Of a DNA stretch of 64,000 nt, positions 26,579-35,930 are shown one piece after another (the stretch's first letter is position 1; the number at the start of each line of letters is the position of its first letter). The position numbers and the translations under genes are program-made. Origin of the DNA: Saccharopolyspora gregorii (lineage in GTDB: Bacteria > Actinomycetota > Actinomycetes > Mycobacteriales > Pseudonocardiaceae); contig NZ_CP059556.1 in NCBI RefSeq assembly GCF_024734405.1, positions 1,116,001 to 1,180,000 on the forward strand, in the 5' to 3' direction. The notes under the pieces were generated by a model. It searched no databases, was not told the DNA's origin, and saw only the letters and a list, made by a program, of their open reading frames with translations.

Positions 26579-27660
26579 TCGACGTGAGCACGAGCCCGGC
26601 CAGCACCCCCAACCCGGACCTGCTGGAGCTGATGCGCGACACCCCGGTCACCAGGGTCAGCACCCCGCTGCCGGACCACCACCCCGGATTCTGGGCGAAG
26701 CTCGAATGCCTCGGCGCGGGCGGCATGAAGGCGCGCGCCGCCATGTCCATGCTGCGCGGGGCCCGTGCCCGCGGGGAACTCCGGCCCGGCGCGCCCGTCG
26801 TCGAATCCACCAGCGGCACCCTCGGTGTCGGACTCGCCTTCGCCGGCCAAGCCCTCGGCCACCCCGTGGTGCTGGTCGTCGACCGGGAACTGGAACGCAG
26901 CATGCGGTCGCTGCTGCGCGCCCACGGCGTCCGCACCGAGGTCGTCGACCGCCCGCACCCCGTCGGAGGCTGGCAGCAGGCCCGGCTGGACCGGGTGCAC
27001 GAGCTGTGCGCGGAACTGCCCGGCTCCTACTGGCCCGACCAGTACAACAACCCGGACAACCCGGCGGGCTACGAGCGGCTCGCCGAAGAGCTCGTCGCCC
27101 AGCTCGGCACCGCCGACACCCTCGTGTGCAGTGTCGGGTCCGGTGGGCACAGCGCAGGCGTCATCCGCACGTTGCGCAGGCACTGGCCGCGGCTGCGGCT
27201 GATCGGCGTGGACACCGTCGGCTCCACGATCTTCGGGCAGCCCGCGCGGCGGCGGCTCATGCGGGGACTCGGCAGCAGCATCTTCCCCCGCAACGTCGCC
27301 TACCCCGAATTCGACGAAGTGCACTGGATCGGCCCGGCGGAGGCCGTCGACGCCTGCCGCAGGCTCGCCGCCCACTCCTTCGTCAGCGGGGGCTGGAGCA
27401 CCGGTGCGGTCGCGCTCGTCGCCGCGTGGGCCGCGCGGCGCGACCCCGGATCCCGCGTCGCCACCGTCTTCCCCGACGGCCCGCACCGCTACCTCGACAC
27501 CATCTTCGACGACGAGTTCTGCCAGGAGCACGGCCTGCTCGGCGGACGACCCGCGACGCGTCCCGTCGAGATCGCCGACCCGGCCGCGGTCGAAGTGCAC
27601 GGCTGGGCCCGCTGCCGCGCGGTCCGCGACCCCGCCGGATCGGTGGAGGTGCCCGCGTGA
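26575..27660 (+). CDS. SbnA-like PLP-dependent cysteine-synthase-family enzyme
   Basis: 361 aa from TTG 26575, or 358 from GTG 26584. The PLP lysine is in [14 protein letters not shown] (Lys52), the phosphate-gripping asparagine position is in [16 protein letters not shown], and the glycine-rich phosphate loop is [16 protein letters not shown]. Family members perform beta-replacement on O-acetyl- or O-phosphoserine. SbnA makes N-(1-amino-1-carboxyethyl)-glutamate, a diaminopropionate precursor. An enzyme of this type would supply an unusual beta-amino or beta-substituted amino acid as a metal-ligand building block. TTG 26575 overlaps the previous stop and has GGAAGGA six bases upstream. Confidence 0.85.
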   Translation: MIDVSTSPASTPNPDLLELMRDTPVTRVSTPLPDHHPGFWAKLECLGAGGMKARAAMSMLRGARARGELRPGAPVVESTSGTLGVGLAFAGQALGHPVVLVVDRELERSMRSLLRAHGVRTEVVDRPHPVGGWQQARLDRVHELCAELPGSYWPDQYNNPDNPAGYERLAEELVAQLGTADTLVCSVGSGGHSAGVIRTLRRHWPRLRLIGVDTVGSTIFGQPARRRLMRGLGSSIFPRNVAYPEFDEVHWIGPAEAVDACRRLAAHSFVSGGWSTGAVALVAAWAARRDPGSRVATVFPDGPHRYLDTIFDDEFCQEHGLLGGRPATRPVEIADPAAVEVHGWARCRAVRDPAGSVEVPA

Positions 27661-28685
27661 AGCTCAGCGCACGCACCGGAACCCTGCGGCTGCGCGAGCC
27701 GTTCCGGATCTCCCGCTCCGTCATGCACGAACGGGACGCGGTGTGGATCGACCTCGAACACGGCGGCCGCACCGGGCACGGCGAAGCCGTCACCAGCGTC
27801 TACTACGACCTCGACGTGCCGCGGATCCTCGACCGGCTCGATGCGCTGCGCCCGCACGTCGAGAGCTGCACCGGACCCGACGAGCTCCTCACCGGCATCG
27901 ACGACTGGCCGGACGTCGAACCGGGAGTGCGCTGCGCCGTCGACGCCGCCGCCCACGACCTCGCCGCGCAGCACAGCGGCCGGACCGTGCAGGACCTCAT
28001 CGGCGCACCACCCGTCGGCGAGCCCGCGACCGCCCGCACCATCGGCATCACCGGCACCGAGCACGCCGCGCGCACCGCGGCCGAGCTCACCGCCCGCGGA
28101 TTCCGCGTCCTCAAGGTGAAGCTCGGCGACGGCCCCGACGAACAGGACCGGGTCGCCGCCGTCCGCGCCGCCGCCCCCGACGCGCAACTGCTGCTCGACC
28201 CCAACGGTGCGTGGGAACCCGAGCAGGCGCTGCGCCTGCTCGACGCCCTCGCCGTGCACGACATCGCGGCTGTCGAACAACCCATCCCGCCCGGCGACCC
28301 CGTCGAACTCGGCCGCGTCGCCCGGCACAGCCCCATTCCGGTGATCGCCGACGAGGACGCGCAGACCCTCGCCGACGTCCGGGCGCTCGGCTCGACCGTG
28401 CACGGGATCAACGTGAAACTCGCCAAGTGCGGCGGGATCCGCGCCGCCGTCGAGATCATCGACGCCGCGCGGTCCGCCGGGGCCGACGTGATGCTCGGAT
28501 GCCTCGTCGCCAGTTCCCTCGGCATCGCACCCGCCGTGCACCTCGCCGGACACGCCCGCTGGATCGACCTCGACGGGCACCTGCTGCTCGCCGACGACCC
28601 GTGGGACGGCATCGGCGGCACCGGCGGGACGCTGCACATCACCCGCGAGCCCGGGCTCGGCGTGCGGCCGAAGGTGGCGGCATGA
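27657..28685 (+). CDS. Enolase-superfamily dipeptide epimerase-like enzyme (MLE subgroup)
   Basis: 342 aa. The muconate-lactonising subgroup residues are all in place: KxK (Lys153, Lys155 in VLKVKLG), metal ligands Asp181 (LLDPNGAWE), Glu207 (AAVEQPIP) and Asp232 (VIADEDA), and Lys254 ([11 protein letters not shown]). Near the C-terminus [10 protein letters not shown] carries the DxD motif that binds the dipeptide alpha-amine in Ala-Glu-type epimerases. It therefore probably epimerises an alpha-carbon in a dipeptide-like intermediate, putting a D-centre into the product. The start overlaps the previous stop (GTGA). Expected fold length is normal and no catalytic residue is missing. Confidence 0.88.
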   Translation: MKLSARTGTLRLREPFRISRSVMHERDAVWIDLEHGGRTGHGEAVTSVYYDLDVPRILDRLDALRPHVESCTGPDELLTGIDDWPDVEPGVRCAVDAAAHDLAAQHSGRTVQDLIGAPPVGEPATARTIGITGTEHAARTAAELTARGFRVLKVKLGDGPDEQDRVAAVRAAAPDAQLLLDPNGAWEPEQALRLLDALAVHDIAAVEQPIPPGDPVELGRVARHSPIPVIADEDAQTLADVRALGSTVHGINVKLAKCGGIRAAVEIIDAARSAGADVMLGCLVASSLGIAPAVHLAGHARWIDLDGHLLLADDPWDGIGGTGGTLHITREPGLGVRPKVAA

Positions 28686-29971
28686 CCACCTGGCGGCTCA
28701 TCCGGAGCTTCCCGCTCGCGGTGCAGGTGCTGCTGATCAACCAGCTCGGGGTCAACATCGGCTTCTACCTGCTCATCCCGTACCTCGCCGGCTACCTCGG
28801 GCACGACCTCGGCATGTCCGCGGCGCTCGTCGGCGTGGTGCTCGGGGTGCGCAACCTCAGCCAGCAAGGGCTGTTCCTCATCGGCGGCAGCGCCGCCGAC
28901 CGGCTCGGGGCGCGTCGCGTCATCATCGCCGGCTGCGCGCTGCGCACCGTCGGGTTCGGGTTGTTCGCGCTCGGCAGCTCGCTGCCCGTGCTGCTCGCCG
29001 CCTCCGTCCTCAGCGGACTCGCCGGGGCGCTGTTCAACCCCGCGGTGCGCGCCTACCTCGCGCGCGAAGCGGGGGAGCGGCGAGCCGAAGCGTTCTCGCT
29101 GTTCAACGTGTTCGCCAACACCGGGGCGCTGATCGGGCCGCTGCTCGGCAGCGCACTCGTCCTCATCGGGTTCACCACGTCCGCGCTCGTCGCCGCGCTC
29201 GTGTTCGCACTGCTCACCGCCGCCCAGATCGCCGTGCTGCCGCGCCGGGACGTGCCGCCCTCGCGCGGCACCGTGCTCGGGGACTGGCGCGGCGTGCTCG
29301 GTGACAAGCGGTTCCTCCTGTTCACCCTCGCGCTGACCGGGATGTTCGCGCTGCAGAACCAGCTGTACCTGGTGCTGCCGATGGAAGCGGCCCGGCTCAC
29401 CGGATCCAGCGGCACCGTCGCCGCTGTGTTCATCGTGTCCACAGTGGCCGGTCTGCTGCTGCAGGTGCGGATCACCCGGTACTTCCAGCGCACGTGGTCC
29501 CGGGGGAGCACCATCGCCGCAGGTATGGCGCTGATGGGGATCGCCTTCCTCGCCACCCTCGTCGCCGGCTTCGCGCTGCCCACCGCGACCTCCGTGCCCG
29601 ACCCGGTCGGCGTGCTGCTGCGGCTCGGCCCCGTGCTGCTGGCCACCCTCGTGCTCACCACCGGGCTGATGCTGGCGCAACCCTTCGTCAACGACCTCAT
29701 TCCCTCGTTCGGGCCGAATTCGCTGTCCGGTACCTACTTCGGGGTCTTCTACCTGGCCTCCGGGGTGACCGCCGCGGCGGGCAACGCCGCCATCGGGTGG
29801 ATCAGCGACCTCGCCGGGACCACCGCGCCGTGGGCGCCGTCCGCGCTGTGCCTCGCGCTCGGACTGGTCTCAGCCGCCGCGGTCGCCCTGCTGCAGCGCC
29901 GTGGACTCGTCGGCCCGGAACCCGCCCCGCGACCAGGAGAGACCGCATGCGCGTCGACGCCAACTTCCTGA
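28682..29971 (+). CDS. MFS transporter, likely metallophore exporter
   Basis: 429 aa with about 12 hydrophobic segments. The loop between helices 2 and 3 shows the MFS motif GGSAADRLGARRV. The general layout resembles drug or siderophore exporters of the major facilitator superfamily. It sits between the epimerase and methyltransferase genes with start/stop overlaps on both sides (ATGA upstream, 25 bp downstream), so it is made together with the biosynthetic enzymes. Export of the finished apo-compound is the simplest reading, since an ABC importer follows downstream. Confidence 0.85.
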   Translation: MTTWRLIRSFPLAVQVLLINQLGVNIGFYLLIPYLAGYLGHDLGMSAALVGVVLGVRNLSQQGLFLIGGSAADRLGARRVIIAGCALRTVGFGLFALGSSLPVLLAASVLSGLAGALFNPAVRAYLAREAGERRAEAFSLFNVFANTGALIGPLLGSALVLIGFTTSALVAALVFALLTAAQIAVLPRRDVPPSRGTVLGDWRGVLGDKRFLLFTLALTGMFALQNQLYLVLPMEAARLTGSSGTVAAVFIVSTVAGLLLQVRITRYFQRTWSRGSTIAAGMALMGIAFLATLVAGFALPTATSVPDPVGVLLRLGPVLLATLVLTTGLMLAQPFVNDLIPSFGPNSLSGTYFGVFYLASGVTAAAGNAAIGWISDLAGTTAPWAPSALCLALGLVSAAAVALLQRRGLVGPEPAPRPGETACASTPTS

Positions 29972-30735
29972 CCGACAACCCCCGGCTGTACGAAGCGCAG
30001 TTCCCCGACCCCGAGCACCTCGCCGCACGATTCGTGCTCGACGTCCTCGCCCGCCGTGGCATCGGACACGGCACACTGCTCGACATCGGGTGCGGCACGG
30101 GGCGCGACGCCGCGCACTGGGCCCGGAGCGGTTTTCACGTCACCGGGATCGACAATTCGCCGCGCATGATCGAACACGCCCGGGCGCACTGCCCCGGCGG
30201 CACCTTCCACCAGCGCGACATGCGCGAATTCCAGCTGGATCGCACGTTCGACGCGATCACTTGCCTGGACAGCGCATTCCTCTACTGCCACACCAACGAC
30301 GAACTCGATTCCTTCCTCGGGCGGTGCCGGGACCATCTCCGTCCCGGCGGGGTGCTCGTCGCCGAAATGCGCAACGGTGCGTTCTTCCTCGGGAGCACCG
30401 AACTGCTCGACGGAATTCGCGAGCGGACAGTCGAATGGGAAGGCGTGCCGTACCGGTCGCGAACCCGGCTGTGGATCGACCACGCCGAACAGCTGCTGCG
30501 CCGAGAACGGGTGTGGGACTGGCCCGGGTGCGAGCGGGAACTCACTCAACGCTCCGCCTGGCGACTGCTCTTCCCGCAAGAACTGCGTCGCATCCTGCAC
30601 CAAGCGGGGTTCGAAGTGCTCGACCTCTTCGACCACCCCGGCCCGCGCACGGAACCGCCCTGGCACGCCGACGCGGCCCTCGGCACGTCGCTCGCGGGGG
30701 ATCGGTTGCACCTGGTGGCCCGCCGCCCCACCTGA
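29947..30735 (+). CDS. Class I SAM-dependent methyltransferase
   Basis: 262 aa. Motif I is LLDIGCGTGRDAAHW, the acidic end of strand 2 is VTGIDNSPRMI, and motif IV/post-IV is DAITCLDSAFLY and HLRPGGVLVAEM. It overlaps the MFS gene by 25 bp and has AGGAGA eight bases before ATG 29947. As the last gene of the operon it may N- or O-methylate the small molecule, or act on an intermediate. The C-terminal substrate domain gives no recognisable specificity. The operon ends with a perfect REPIN palindrome ten bases after its stop. Confidence 0.85.
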   Translation: MRVDANFLTDNPRLYEAQFPDPEHLAARFVLDVLARRGIGHGTLLDIGCGTGRDAAHWARSGFHVTGIDNSPRMIEHARAHCPGGTFHQRDMREFQLDRTFDAITCLDSAFLYCHTNDELDSFLGRCRDHLRPGGVLVAEMRNGAFFLGSTELLDGIRERTVEWEGVPYRSRTRLWIDHAEQLLRRERVWDWPGCERELTQRSAWRLLFPQELRRILHQAGFEVLDLFDHPGPRTEPPWHADAALGTSLAGDRLHLVARRPT

Positions 30736-30744
30736 CCAGCGGGT

Positions 30745-30796
30745 GCGTGCAAGGGAACCTTCCTGTCACCGGTGACAGGAAGGTTCCCTTGCACGC
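30745..30796 (+). repeat. Perfect 52-bp REPIN palindrome
   Basis: Two 26-bp arms are exact reverse complements, with outer arms GCGTGC and GCACGC not seen in the other copies. It separates the biosynthetic operon from the importer operon and could terminate or protect the upstream transcript. Confidence 0.95.
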
Positions 30797-30828
30797 GACG
30801 TGAGGAAGATCGCTTGCTGGGAGTTCTT

Positions 30829-30847
30829 GAAAAGTATTATCGTTTTC
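30829..30847 (+). promoter_or_regulatory. Fur-family (Zur-like) box, importer operon
   Basis: GAAAAGTATTATCGTTTTC is an AT-rich 9-1-9 palindrome with seven of nine arm positions paired (GAAAANNAT on each strand). It is 62 bp before the solute-binding protein start. It is the most symmetrical of the three boxes and close to the TGAAAAT-type Zur sites of actinobacteria. Confidence 0.72.
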
Positions 30848-30909
30848 TTTTGGTGTTGCGGTGGGCTGCGCCGGCGTTGCAGGTGATGGGACGGAATGGA
30901 GAACCGCGC

Positions 30910-32484
30910 ATGGAGTCCGACGGATCGGCTGCTGGCTCTTCCACCGGCGGGGCGGTGACCAGGCGGGGTTTCCTGGGGTTCACCGCAGCGGCCGCATTCG
31001 TGGGAATGTCGGGTTGCGCGGCGGGTGGCTCCGGTTCGACCGCGGGCCCGCCGAAGCCGGGCGGCCGGTTGCGGGCGGTGTTCCCCGGCGGCGGAGCCGA
31101 CGAGGTGCTGGACCCGCACGCCACGAACCTCTACGCCGAGGTGGCCCGCGCCAAGGCGCTGTTCGACAAGCTCGCCGACTACGGCTCCGACATGTCCCCG
31201 CAACCCCGGCTGGCCGAGCGGTGGGAGTCGAGTCCGGACCTGCGGACGTGGCGGGTACCGCTGCGCGAGGCCACGTTCCACGACGGACGGCCGGTGCGCG
31301 CCGCTGATGTGCTGGCGAGCTACGCGCGCATCCTGCGTCCGGACAGCACTCGACGGGCTAAGGCGAGTCTGTCCGTGATCGACCTGCAGGGCAGCCGCGC
31401 GATCGACGACCGCACCGTTGAGTTCCGGTTGAAGCGGCCGTACGCCGAGTTCCCGAACGCGCTCGCCACCTTGGGCGCCTACATCGTTCCGGAGGGCGCG
31501 GAGAACTTCGAGCGCCCCGTCGGTTCGGGCCCGTTCCGGTTCACCTCGTTCGAACCGGGGCGCAGCTTCCTCGTCGCCCGCAATCCGAACTACTGGGAGG
31601 GCGCGCCGCTGCTCGACGAGCTCGAAATCCTGGTGAGCAACGACGAAGCGGCCCGGGTGAACGCGCTGCTGGGTGATCAAGCGGACTACGCGCACGACCT
31701 GACCGCCACCACCGCCCGCAGCCACGAGGCGGCGGGGCAGATCAACATCCACCGGTTACCGCTGAGCAATTTCCACTCGCTGGCGATGAAGGTGGACCGG
31801 CCCCCGTTCGATCGACTGGAGGTCCGGCAGGCGTTCTTCCACTTGGTCGACCGCGAAGAACTGGTCCGTTCGGTGCTGCAGGGCTCGGGCGAGGTGGCCA
31901 ATGACCTGTTCGGCAAGAACTACCAGTACTACGACGCTGAGCTCCCGCAGCGGCGGCAGGACCTGGCGAAGGCGAAAGAGCTGCTGCGCCGTGCGGACGC
32001 GGAGAACCTGCGGGTCGAGCTGCTCACCTCCGAAGCCTCTCCCGGCTTGCGGGAAGCGGCGCTGGCGTTCGCCGACCAGGCGAAGCTCGCGGGCGTCACG
32101 ATCGACGTGACCTTGGGGAACAAGGACACCTACTGGTCGGACATCGGCGAGCAGGGGTCCATCGTCAGCTACCGGTCCGGCGCGATGCCGATCGAGTCGC
32201 ACCTCTCGCAGCGGCTGCTGTCGAGCTCGACGACGAACAACACCAAGTGGCAGCGTCCCGAGTTCGACGCGCTCTACCAGCAGGCGCAGTCCACTTCGGA
32301 CGAGAACGCGCGCGCCGGGCTCTACCGGGAGATGCAGCGCACGCTCTTCGAAGAGGGCGGCTTCCTGTGGTGGGGCGTGTCGGATTGGATCGTGGCGTCG
32401 GCGAACAGGGTCGGCGGCATCGATGACGGCGCCCCCGCGAACACCCTGGATTGGGCGCGTTTCGACAAGGTGTGGCTGGGGTGA
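30910..32484 (+). CDS. ABC importer solute-binding lipoprotein (SBP_bac_5, Opp/Nik type)
   Basis: 524 aa. A twin-arginine signal (Arg18-Arg19 in VTRRGFLGF) is joined to a lipobox (MSGC, Cys36), so it is a Tat-exported, lipid-anchored binding protein. The mature part has SBP_bac_5 features such as ATFHDGRPVRAADVLASYAR and VARNPNYWEGAPLLDELE. These receptors bind peptides, opines or nickel/zinc-ligand complexes. ATG 30910 has GGAGA seven bases upstream, while the reading from ATG 30886 lacks one. The Zur-like box and the neighbouring biosynthetic operon suggest that it binds the metal-loaded product. Confidence 0.88.
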   Translation: MESDGSAAGSSTGGAVTRRGFLGFTAAAAFVGMSGCAAGGSGSTAGPPKPGGRLRAVFPGGGADEVLDPHATNLYAEVARAKALFDKLADYGSDMSPQPRLAERWESSPDLRTWRVPLREATFHDGRPVRAADVLASYARILRPDSTRRAKASLSVIDLQGSRAIDDRTVEFRLKRPYAEFPNALATLGAYIVPEGAENFERPVGSGPFRFTSFEPGRSFLVARNPNYWEGAPLLDELEILVSNDEAARVNALLGDQADYAHDLTATTARSHEAAGQINIHRLPLSNFHSLAMKVDRPPFDRLEVRQAFFHLVDREELVRSVLQGSGEVANDLFGKNYQYYDAELPQRRQDLAKAKELLRRADAENLRVELLTSEASPGLREAALAFADQAKLAGVTIDVTLGNKDTYWSDIGEQGSIVSYRSGAMPIESHLSQRLLSSSTTNNTKWQRPEFDALYQQAQSTSDENARAGLYREMQRTLFEEGGFLWWGVSDWIVASANRVGGIDDGAPANTLDWARFDKVWLG

Positions 32485-33428
32485 GCATTCCGGGCTACAT
32501 CGCCCGGCGAGTGCTGCTGGGGTTCGTGCAGGTCTTCCTGGTCATGGTCGTCGTGTTCTTCTTGACCGAGGCATTGCCCGGTGACGCGGCCGTCACCATC
32601 GCCGGGGACGATCCGGACCCGGCGGTCATCGCGTTGCTGCGGGAGCAGCTCGGGTTGAACGCGCCGGTGTGGGAACGCCTCGGTGGCTGGATGCTCGCGG
32701 CGTCGCAAGGAGATTTCGGCCGGTCCTTGGTGGGTCCGCGTTCGGTGCTGGACATCATCGGCTCTTCCGTGGGCCCCACCTTGTTGCTGGCGGCGCTCAC
32801 CTTGGCGTTGATCGTGCCGGTGTCGCTCGGACTCGGCGTGCTGGCGGCGAACCGGGAAGGCCGGCTCACCGACCGCCTCATCACCTCCACCACGCTCGGT
32901 CTGTACTCGGTGCCGGAATTCGCCATGGGGATCCTGCTGGTCACCGTGTTCGCCGTTCAGCTCGGCTGGTTGCCGCCGACCGCCGTGGGCGGCGGCGGGC
33001 TGCTGAGCCGCCCGGCGGTTTTGGTGCTGCCGGTGCTGGTGCTGCTGCTGCGCCCGATCTGCTCGCTGAGCAGGCTGGTCCGCGCCGGCATGATCGACGC
33101 GTTGCGGTCCGGGTACGTCCGGCAGGCGCGCCGAGCCGGGCTCGCGCCGCTGCGGGTGCAGTTCGCGCACGCGCTGCCGAACGCGGTCGTGCCCGCGATG
33201 CAGCAACTCGCCCGCACGACGGACTGGCTCATCGGCGGCGTCATCGTCGTGGAGGCGATCTTCGTGGTCCCAGGACTGGGCACCACGTTGATCGATGCCG
33301 TGTCCGCGCGCGACCTGCCGGTGGTGCAAGGGTTGTCCTTGGTGCTGGCCGTCGTGACGGTCCTGGTGAACCTGGTGGCGGACATCGTCGCCCGGATCCT
33401 GGCTCCTGCCGCGGAGGACGACCGATGA
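32481..33428 (+). CDS. ABC transporter permease (DppB/OppB/NikB type)
   Basis: 315 aa with six membrane segments. The N-terminal IARRVLLGFVQVFLVMVVVF and the periplasmic loop EALPGDAA are typical of the first Opp/Nik permease. The EAA-like loop is SGYVRQARRAGLAPLRVQFAHALPNAV. GTG 32481 overlaps the stop of the binding protein (GTGA). It pairs with the next permease to form the channel. Confidence 0.9.
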   Translation: MSIPGYIARRVLLGFVQVFLVMVVVFFLTEALPGDAAVTIAGDDPDPAVIALLREQLGLNAPVWERLGGWMLAASQGDFGRSLVGPRSVLDIIGSSVGPTLLLAALTLALIVPVSLGLGVLAANREGRLTDRLITSTTLGLYSVPEFAMGILLVTVFAVQLGWLPPTAVGGGGLLSRPAVLVLPVLVLLLRPICSLSRLVRAGMIDALRSGYVRQARRAGLAPLRVQFAHALPNAVVPAMQQLARTTDWLIGGVIVVEAIFVVPGLGTTLIDAVSARDLPVVQGLSLVLAVVTVLVNLVADIVARILAPAAEDDR

Positions 33429-34231
33429 GAAGCCTGCTCAGGCCCGGGGTGCTGGTTCCCGGCATCCTGATCGCCGTGCCGCTGCTGCTGGCCGTGTTCG
33501 GCCCGCTGTTCGCTTCGGGGGCGGTGGCAAAGGACGTCGCGTTCAGCAGCGGGGCCGGCCACCTGTTCGGCACCGACTTCGTCGGCCGGGACGTGTGGAA
33601 CGAAGTCCTGCTCGGCGGTCGTTCGGTGGTGCTGGTCGCCGTGGCCGCCACGGTGTGCACGTACGCCGTGGCCGTGCCGATCGGCGTGGCAGTCGGGATG
33701 AACCGGGCCAGGTTCGTCGACGAGGTGGTGATGCGGCCGCTGGACGTCCTGCTCGCCATCCCTTCGATGCTCCTGCTGCTGTTGCTGGCCTCCGCCGCAC
33801 CGAACGTCGGCTGGGTGCTGGTCGCGATCGTCACCGTCATCAACCTTCCGGACGTCATCAGAATTTCCAGGGCTTCGACGCTCTCGCTCTCCGCACGTCC
33901 GGCCGTGGAGGCCATGCGCATGCAGGGGGAGAGCCGCGTTCGCATCGGACTCGGCTACGTGGTGCGCGCGATGGCGCGCACGCTGGCCGCGGACTCGGGC
34001 ACCAGGTTCACCGGAGCGATCTACCTCGTCGCCTCGGCGAGCTTCCTGGGTGTGGGGGTGTCGCCGCAGGCCAGCGATTGGGCGGCCATGGTGGACCGCA
34101 ACCGCACGGGCCTGTTCCTGCAGCCGTGGGCTGTCGTGCTGCCCGCGTTGCTGATCGTGGCATTGTCGGTAGGTGTGAACTTGGCTTTCGACCAGCTGCT
34201 GCGCAGGAAACGGCGAGAGGTGCGCGCGTGA
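33425..34231 (+). CDS. ABC transporter permease (DppC/OppC/NikC type)
   Basis: 268 aa with about six membrane segments. It contains the family marker HLFGTDFVGRDVWNEVLLGG and the EAA loop AVEAMRMQGESRVRIGLGYV. ATG 33425 overlaps the previous stop (ATGA). It is the second permease of the same importer and is followed by the ATPase gene with another GTGA overlap. Confidence 0.9.
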   Translation: MRSLLRPGVLVPGILIAVPLLLAVFGPLFASGAVAKDVAFSSGAGHLFGTDFVGRDVWNEVLLGGRSVVLVAVAATVCTYAVAVPIGVAVGMNRARFVDEVVMRPLDVLLAIPSMLLLLLLASAAPNVGWVLVAIVTVINLPDVIRISRASTLSLSARPAVEAMRMQGESRVRIGLGYVVRAMARTLAADSGTRFTGAIYLVASASFLGVGVSPQASDWAAMVDRNRTGLFLQPWAVVLPALLIVALSVGVNLAFDQLLRRKRREVRA

Positions 34232-35799
34232 ACGTCGTCGAGGTCGGCGGGCTGAACGTCTCGCTCGATTCCCGGCCCCTGGTGTCCGATGTCTCGTTCG
34301 CGATGGCAGCGGGTGAGGTGACCGCGCTCGTCGGTGAATCCGGCAGCGGCAAGACCACGACCGGGCTCGCCCTGCTCGGTGAACACCCGGCCGGGGCGCG
34401 CGTCGACGGTGAGGTCACCGTGGCCGGGCACCCGGTCGGTCCGGGTCGGCCGCCGGCGGCGGGGCACCTCGGATACATCCCGCAGCACCCCGCGGCCGCG
34501 TTGAACCCGGTGCGGCGGGTCGGTTCGGTCTTGCGGGAGATCGCTCGCCGCCACCTGGGGCCGGTCGCGCGCTCCGAGCGCAAGGAACTGGTGCGGGCCC
34601 GGGTCACCACTGCGCTGCGCCGGGCGCAGCTCCCCGACGGGCAGGCGCTGCTCGACCGCTACCCGCACCAGCTCTCCGGGGGACAGCAGCAGCGGATCGT
34701 GCTGGCCCAAGCGCTGGTCTGCGATCCGGCCGTGGTGATCGCGGACGAACCGACGACCGGGCAGGACGCGTTGACCCGCGCCCAGATCGTCGAAGAGCTG
34801 CGCGGTCTCGCGGACCAGGGCATCGCTGTGCTGCTGCTCACCCACGACCTCGACGTGGTGCGGCAGTTGGCGCACCGGGTGCTGGTCATGCGTGGCGGAG
34901 CCGTCGTCGAATCGGGCCCGGCCGCGGCGGTGCTCGGCTCCCCGGAGCACGCCTACACGCGGCTGCTCGTCGAATCCCAGCCCGACACCAGAGCGCCACT
35001 GGCACCTGCCGAGGACGACCGCGAACCGCCGGTTCTCGCCGCGAACGACCTGGTCGCCGGTCACCGGGGCCGGGGCAGGAAGGTCGAGACGCTGCACGGG
35101 ATGTCGCTGGACGTCGGCCGGGGCAGGCGGATCGCCGTGGTCGGCCGCTCCGGCAGCGGCAAGACGACGCTGGCCCGGTGCCTCGCCGGACTGCACCCGC
35201 CGCGGCGAGGGACGATCGTGCTCGACGGAATACCGCTGGCCGCGCGCCTGAGCGGGCGCAGCAGGGAGCAGCTGGCCGACGTCCAGTACGTCTTCCAGGA
35301 CGCGCGCGCTTCGTTCAACGAGTTCGCGCCCGTGCTCGACCAGGTAGCGCGGACCGCCGAACGGCTCCGCGGGGTCGACCGGCAGCAGGCGCGGCGACGG
35401 GCGGCGGAGTGGTTCGAACGCGTCGGGCTCGACGCGGAGATCACCGCACGGCGGCCCGATTCCCTCTCCGGGGGTGAGTTGCAACGCGCTGCCCTGGTGC
35501 GCGCACTGCTTGCCGAACCGCGGGTGCTGATCTGTGACGAGATCACCTCCGGGCTCGACACCGTCACCCAGGCCGAGCTGCTCGTCCTGCTCAAGGAGCT
35601 GCAGCGGACCGCGGAGTGCGCCTTGGTGCTGATCACCCATGACCTCGGGGTCGTGGCCGATCTCGCCGAGCACGTCATGATCGTCGACGGTGGGTGCATC
35701 GTCGAGCAGGGTGCTGCTTCGGAAGTGCTGCGTGCGCCACGACATCCGATGACGAGCGCGCTGGTCGAGGCCGCGACGAGCCGGATCAGCCAGGCCTAG
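34228..35799 (+). CDS. Fused double ATPase of the Opp/Nik-type importer
   Basis: 523 aa, two complete ABC domains in one chain. Domain 1: Walker A GESGSGKTT (36-44), signature LSGGQQQRI, Walker B VVIADEPT. Domain 2: Walker A GRSGSGKTT (about 306-314), signature LSGGELQRA, Walker B VLICDEIT. In most Opp/Nik systems these are two separate genes (D and F, or D and E). Fusion is common in actinobacteria. It energises uptake through the two preceding permeases. All sites needed for ATP hydrolysis appear intact. Confidence 0.92.
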   Translation: MNVVEVGGLNVSLDSRPLVSDVSFAMAAGEVTALVGESGSGKTTTGLALLGEHPAGARVDGEVTVAGHPVGPGRPPAAGHLGYIPQHPAAALNPVRRVGSVLREIARRHLGPVARSERKELVRARVTTALRRAQLPDGQALLDRYPHQLSGGQQQRIVLAQALVCDPAVVIADEPTTGQDALTRAQIVEELRGLADQGIAVLLLTHDLDVVRQLAHRVLVMRGGAVVESGPAAAVLGSPEHAYTRLLVESQPDTRAPLAPAEDDREPPVLAANDLVAGHRGRGRKVETLHGMSLDVGRGRRIAVVGRSGSGKTTLARCLAGLHPPRRGTIVLDGIPLAARLSGRSREQLADVQYVFQDARASFNEFAPVLDQVARTAERLRGVDRQQARRRAAEWFERVGLDAEITARRPDSLSGGELQRAALVRALLAEPRVLICDEITSGLDTVTQAELLVLLKELQRTAECALVLITHDLGVVADLAEHVMIVDGGCIVEQGAASEVLRAPRHPMTSALVEAATSRISQA

Positions 35800-35930
35800 G
35801 CCGGGAAGTTCGCGGTGTCGCCGAGCGGGGAGGTGCTTGGAGGGGGACATGCCTCCATGCTTCCCCGTCGAACGCGCGTTCGCATCGCTCGAGCGGGTAG
35901 GAACGGGGCCACACGATCTCGCAGCCGAGA

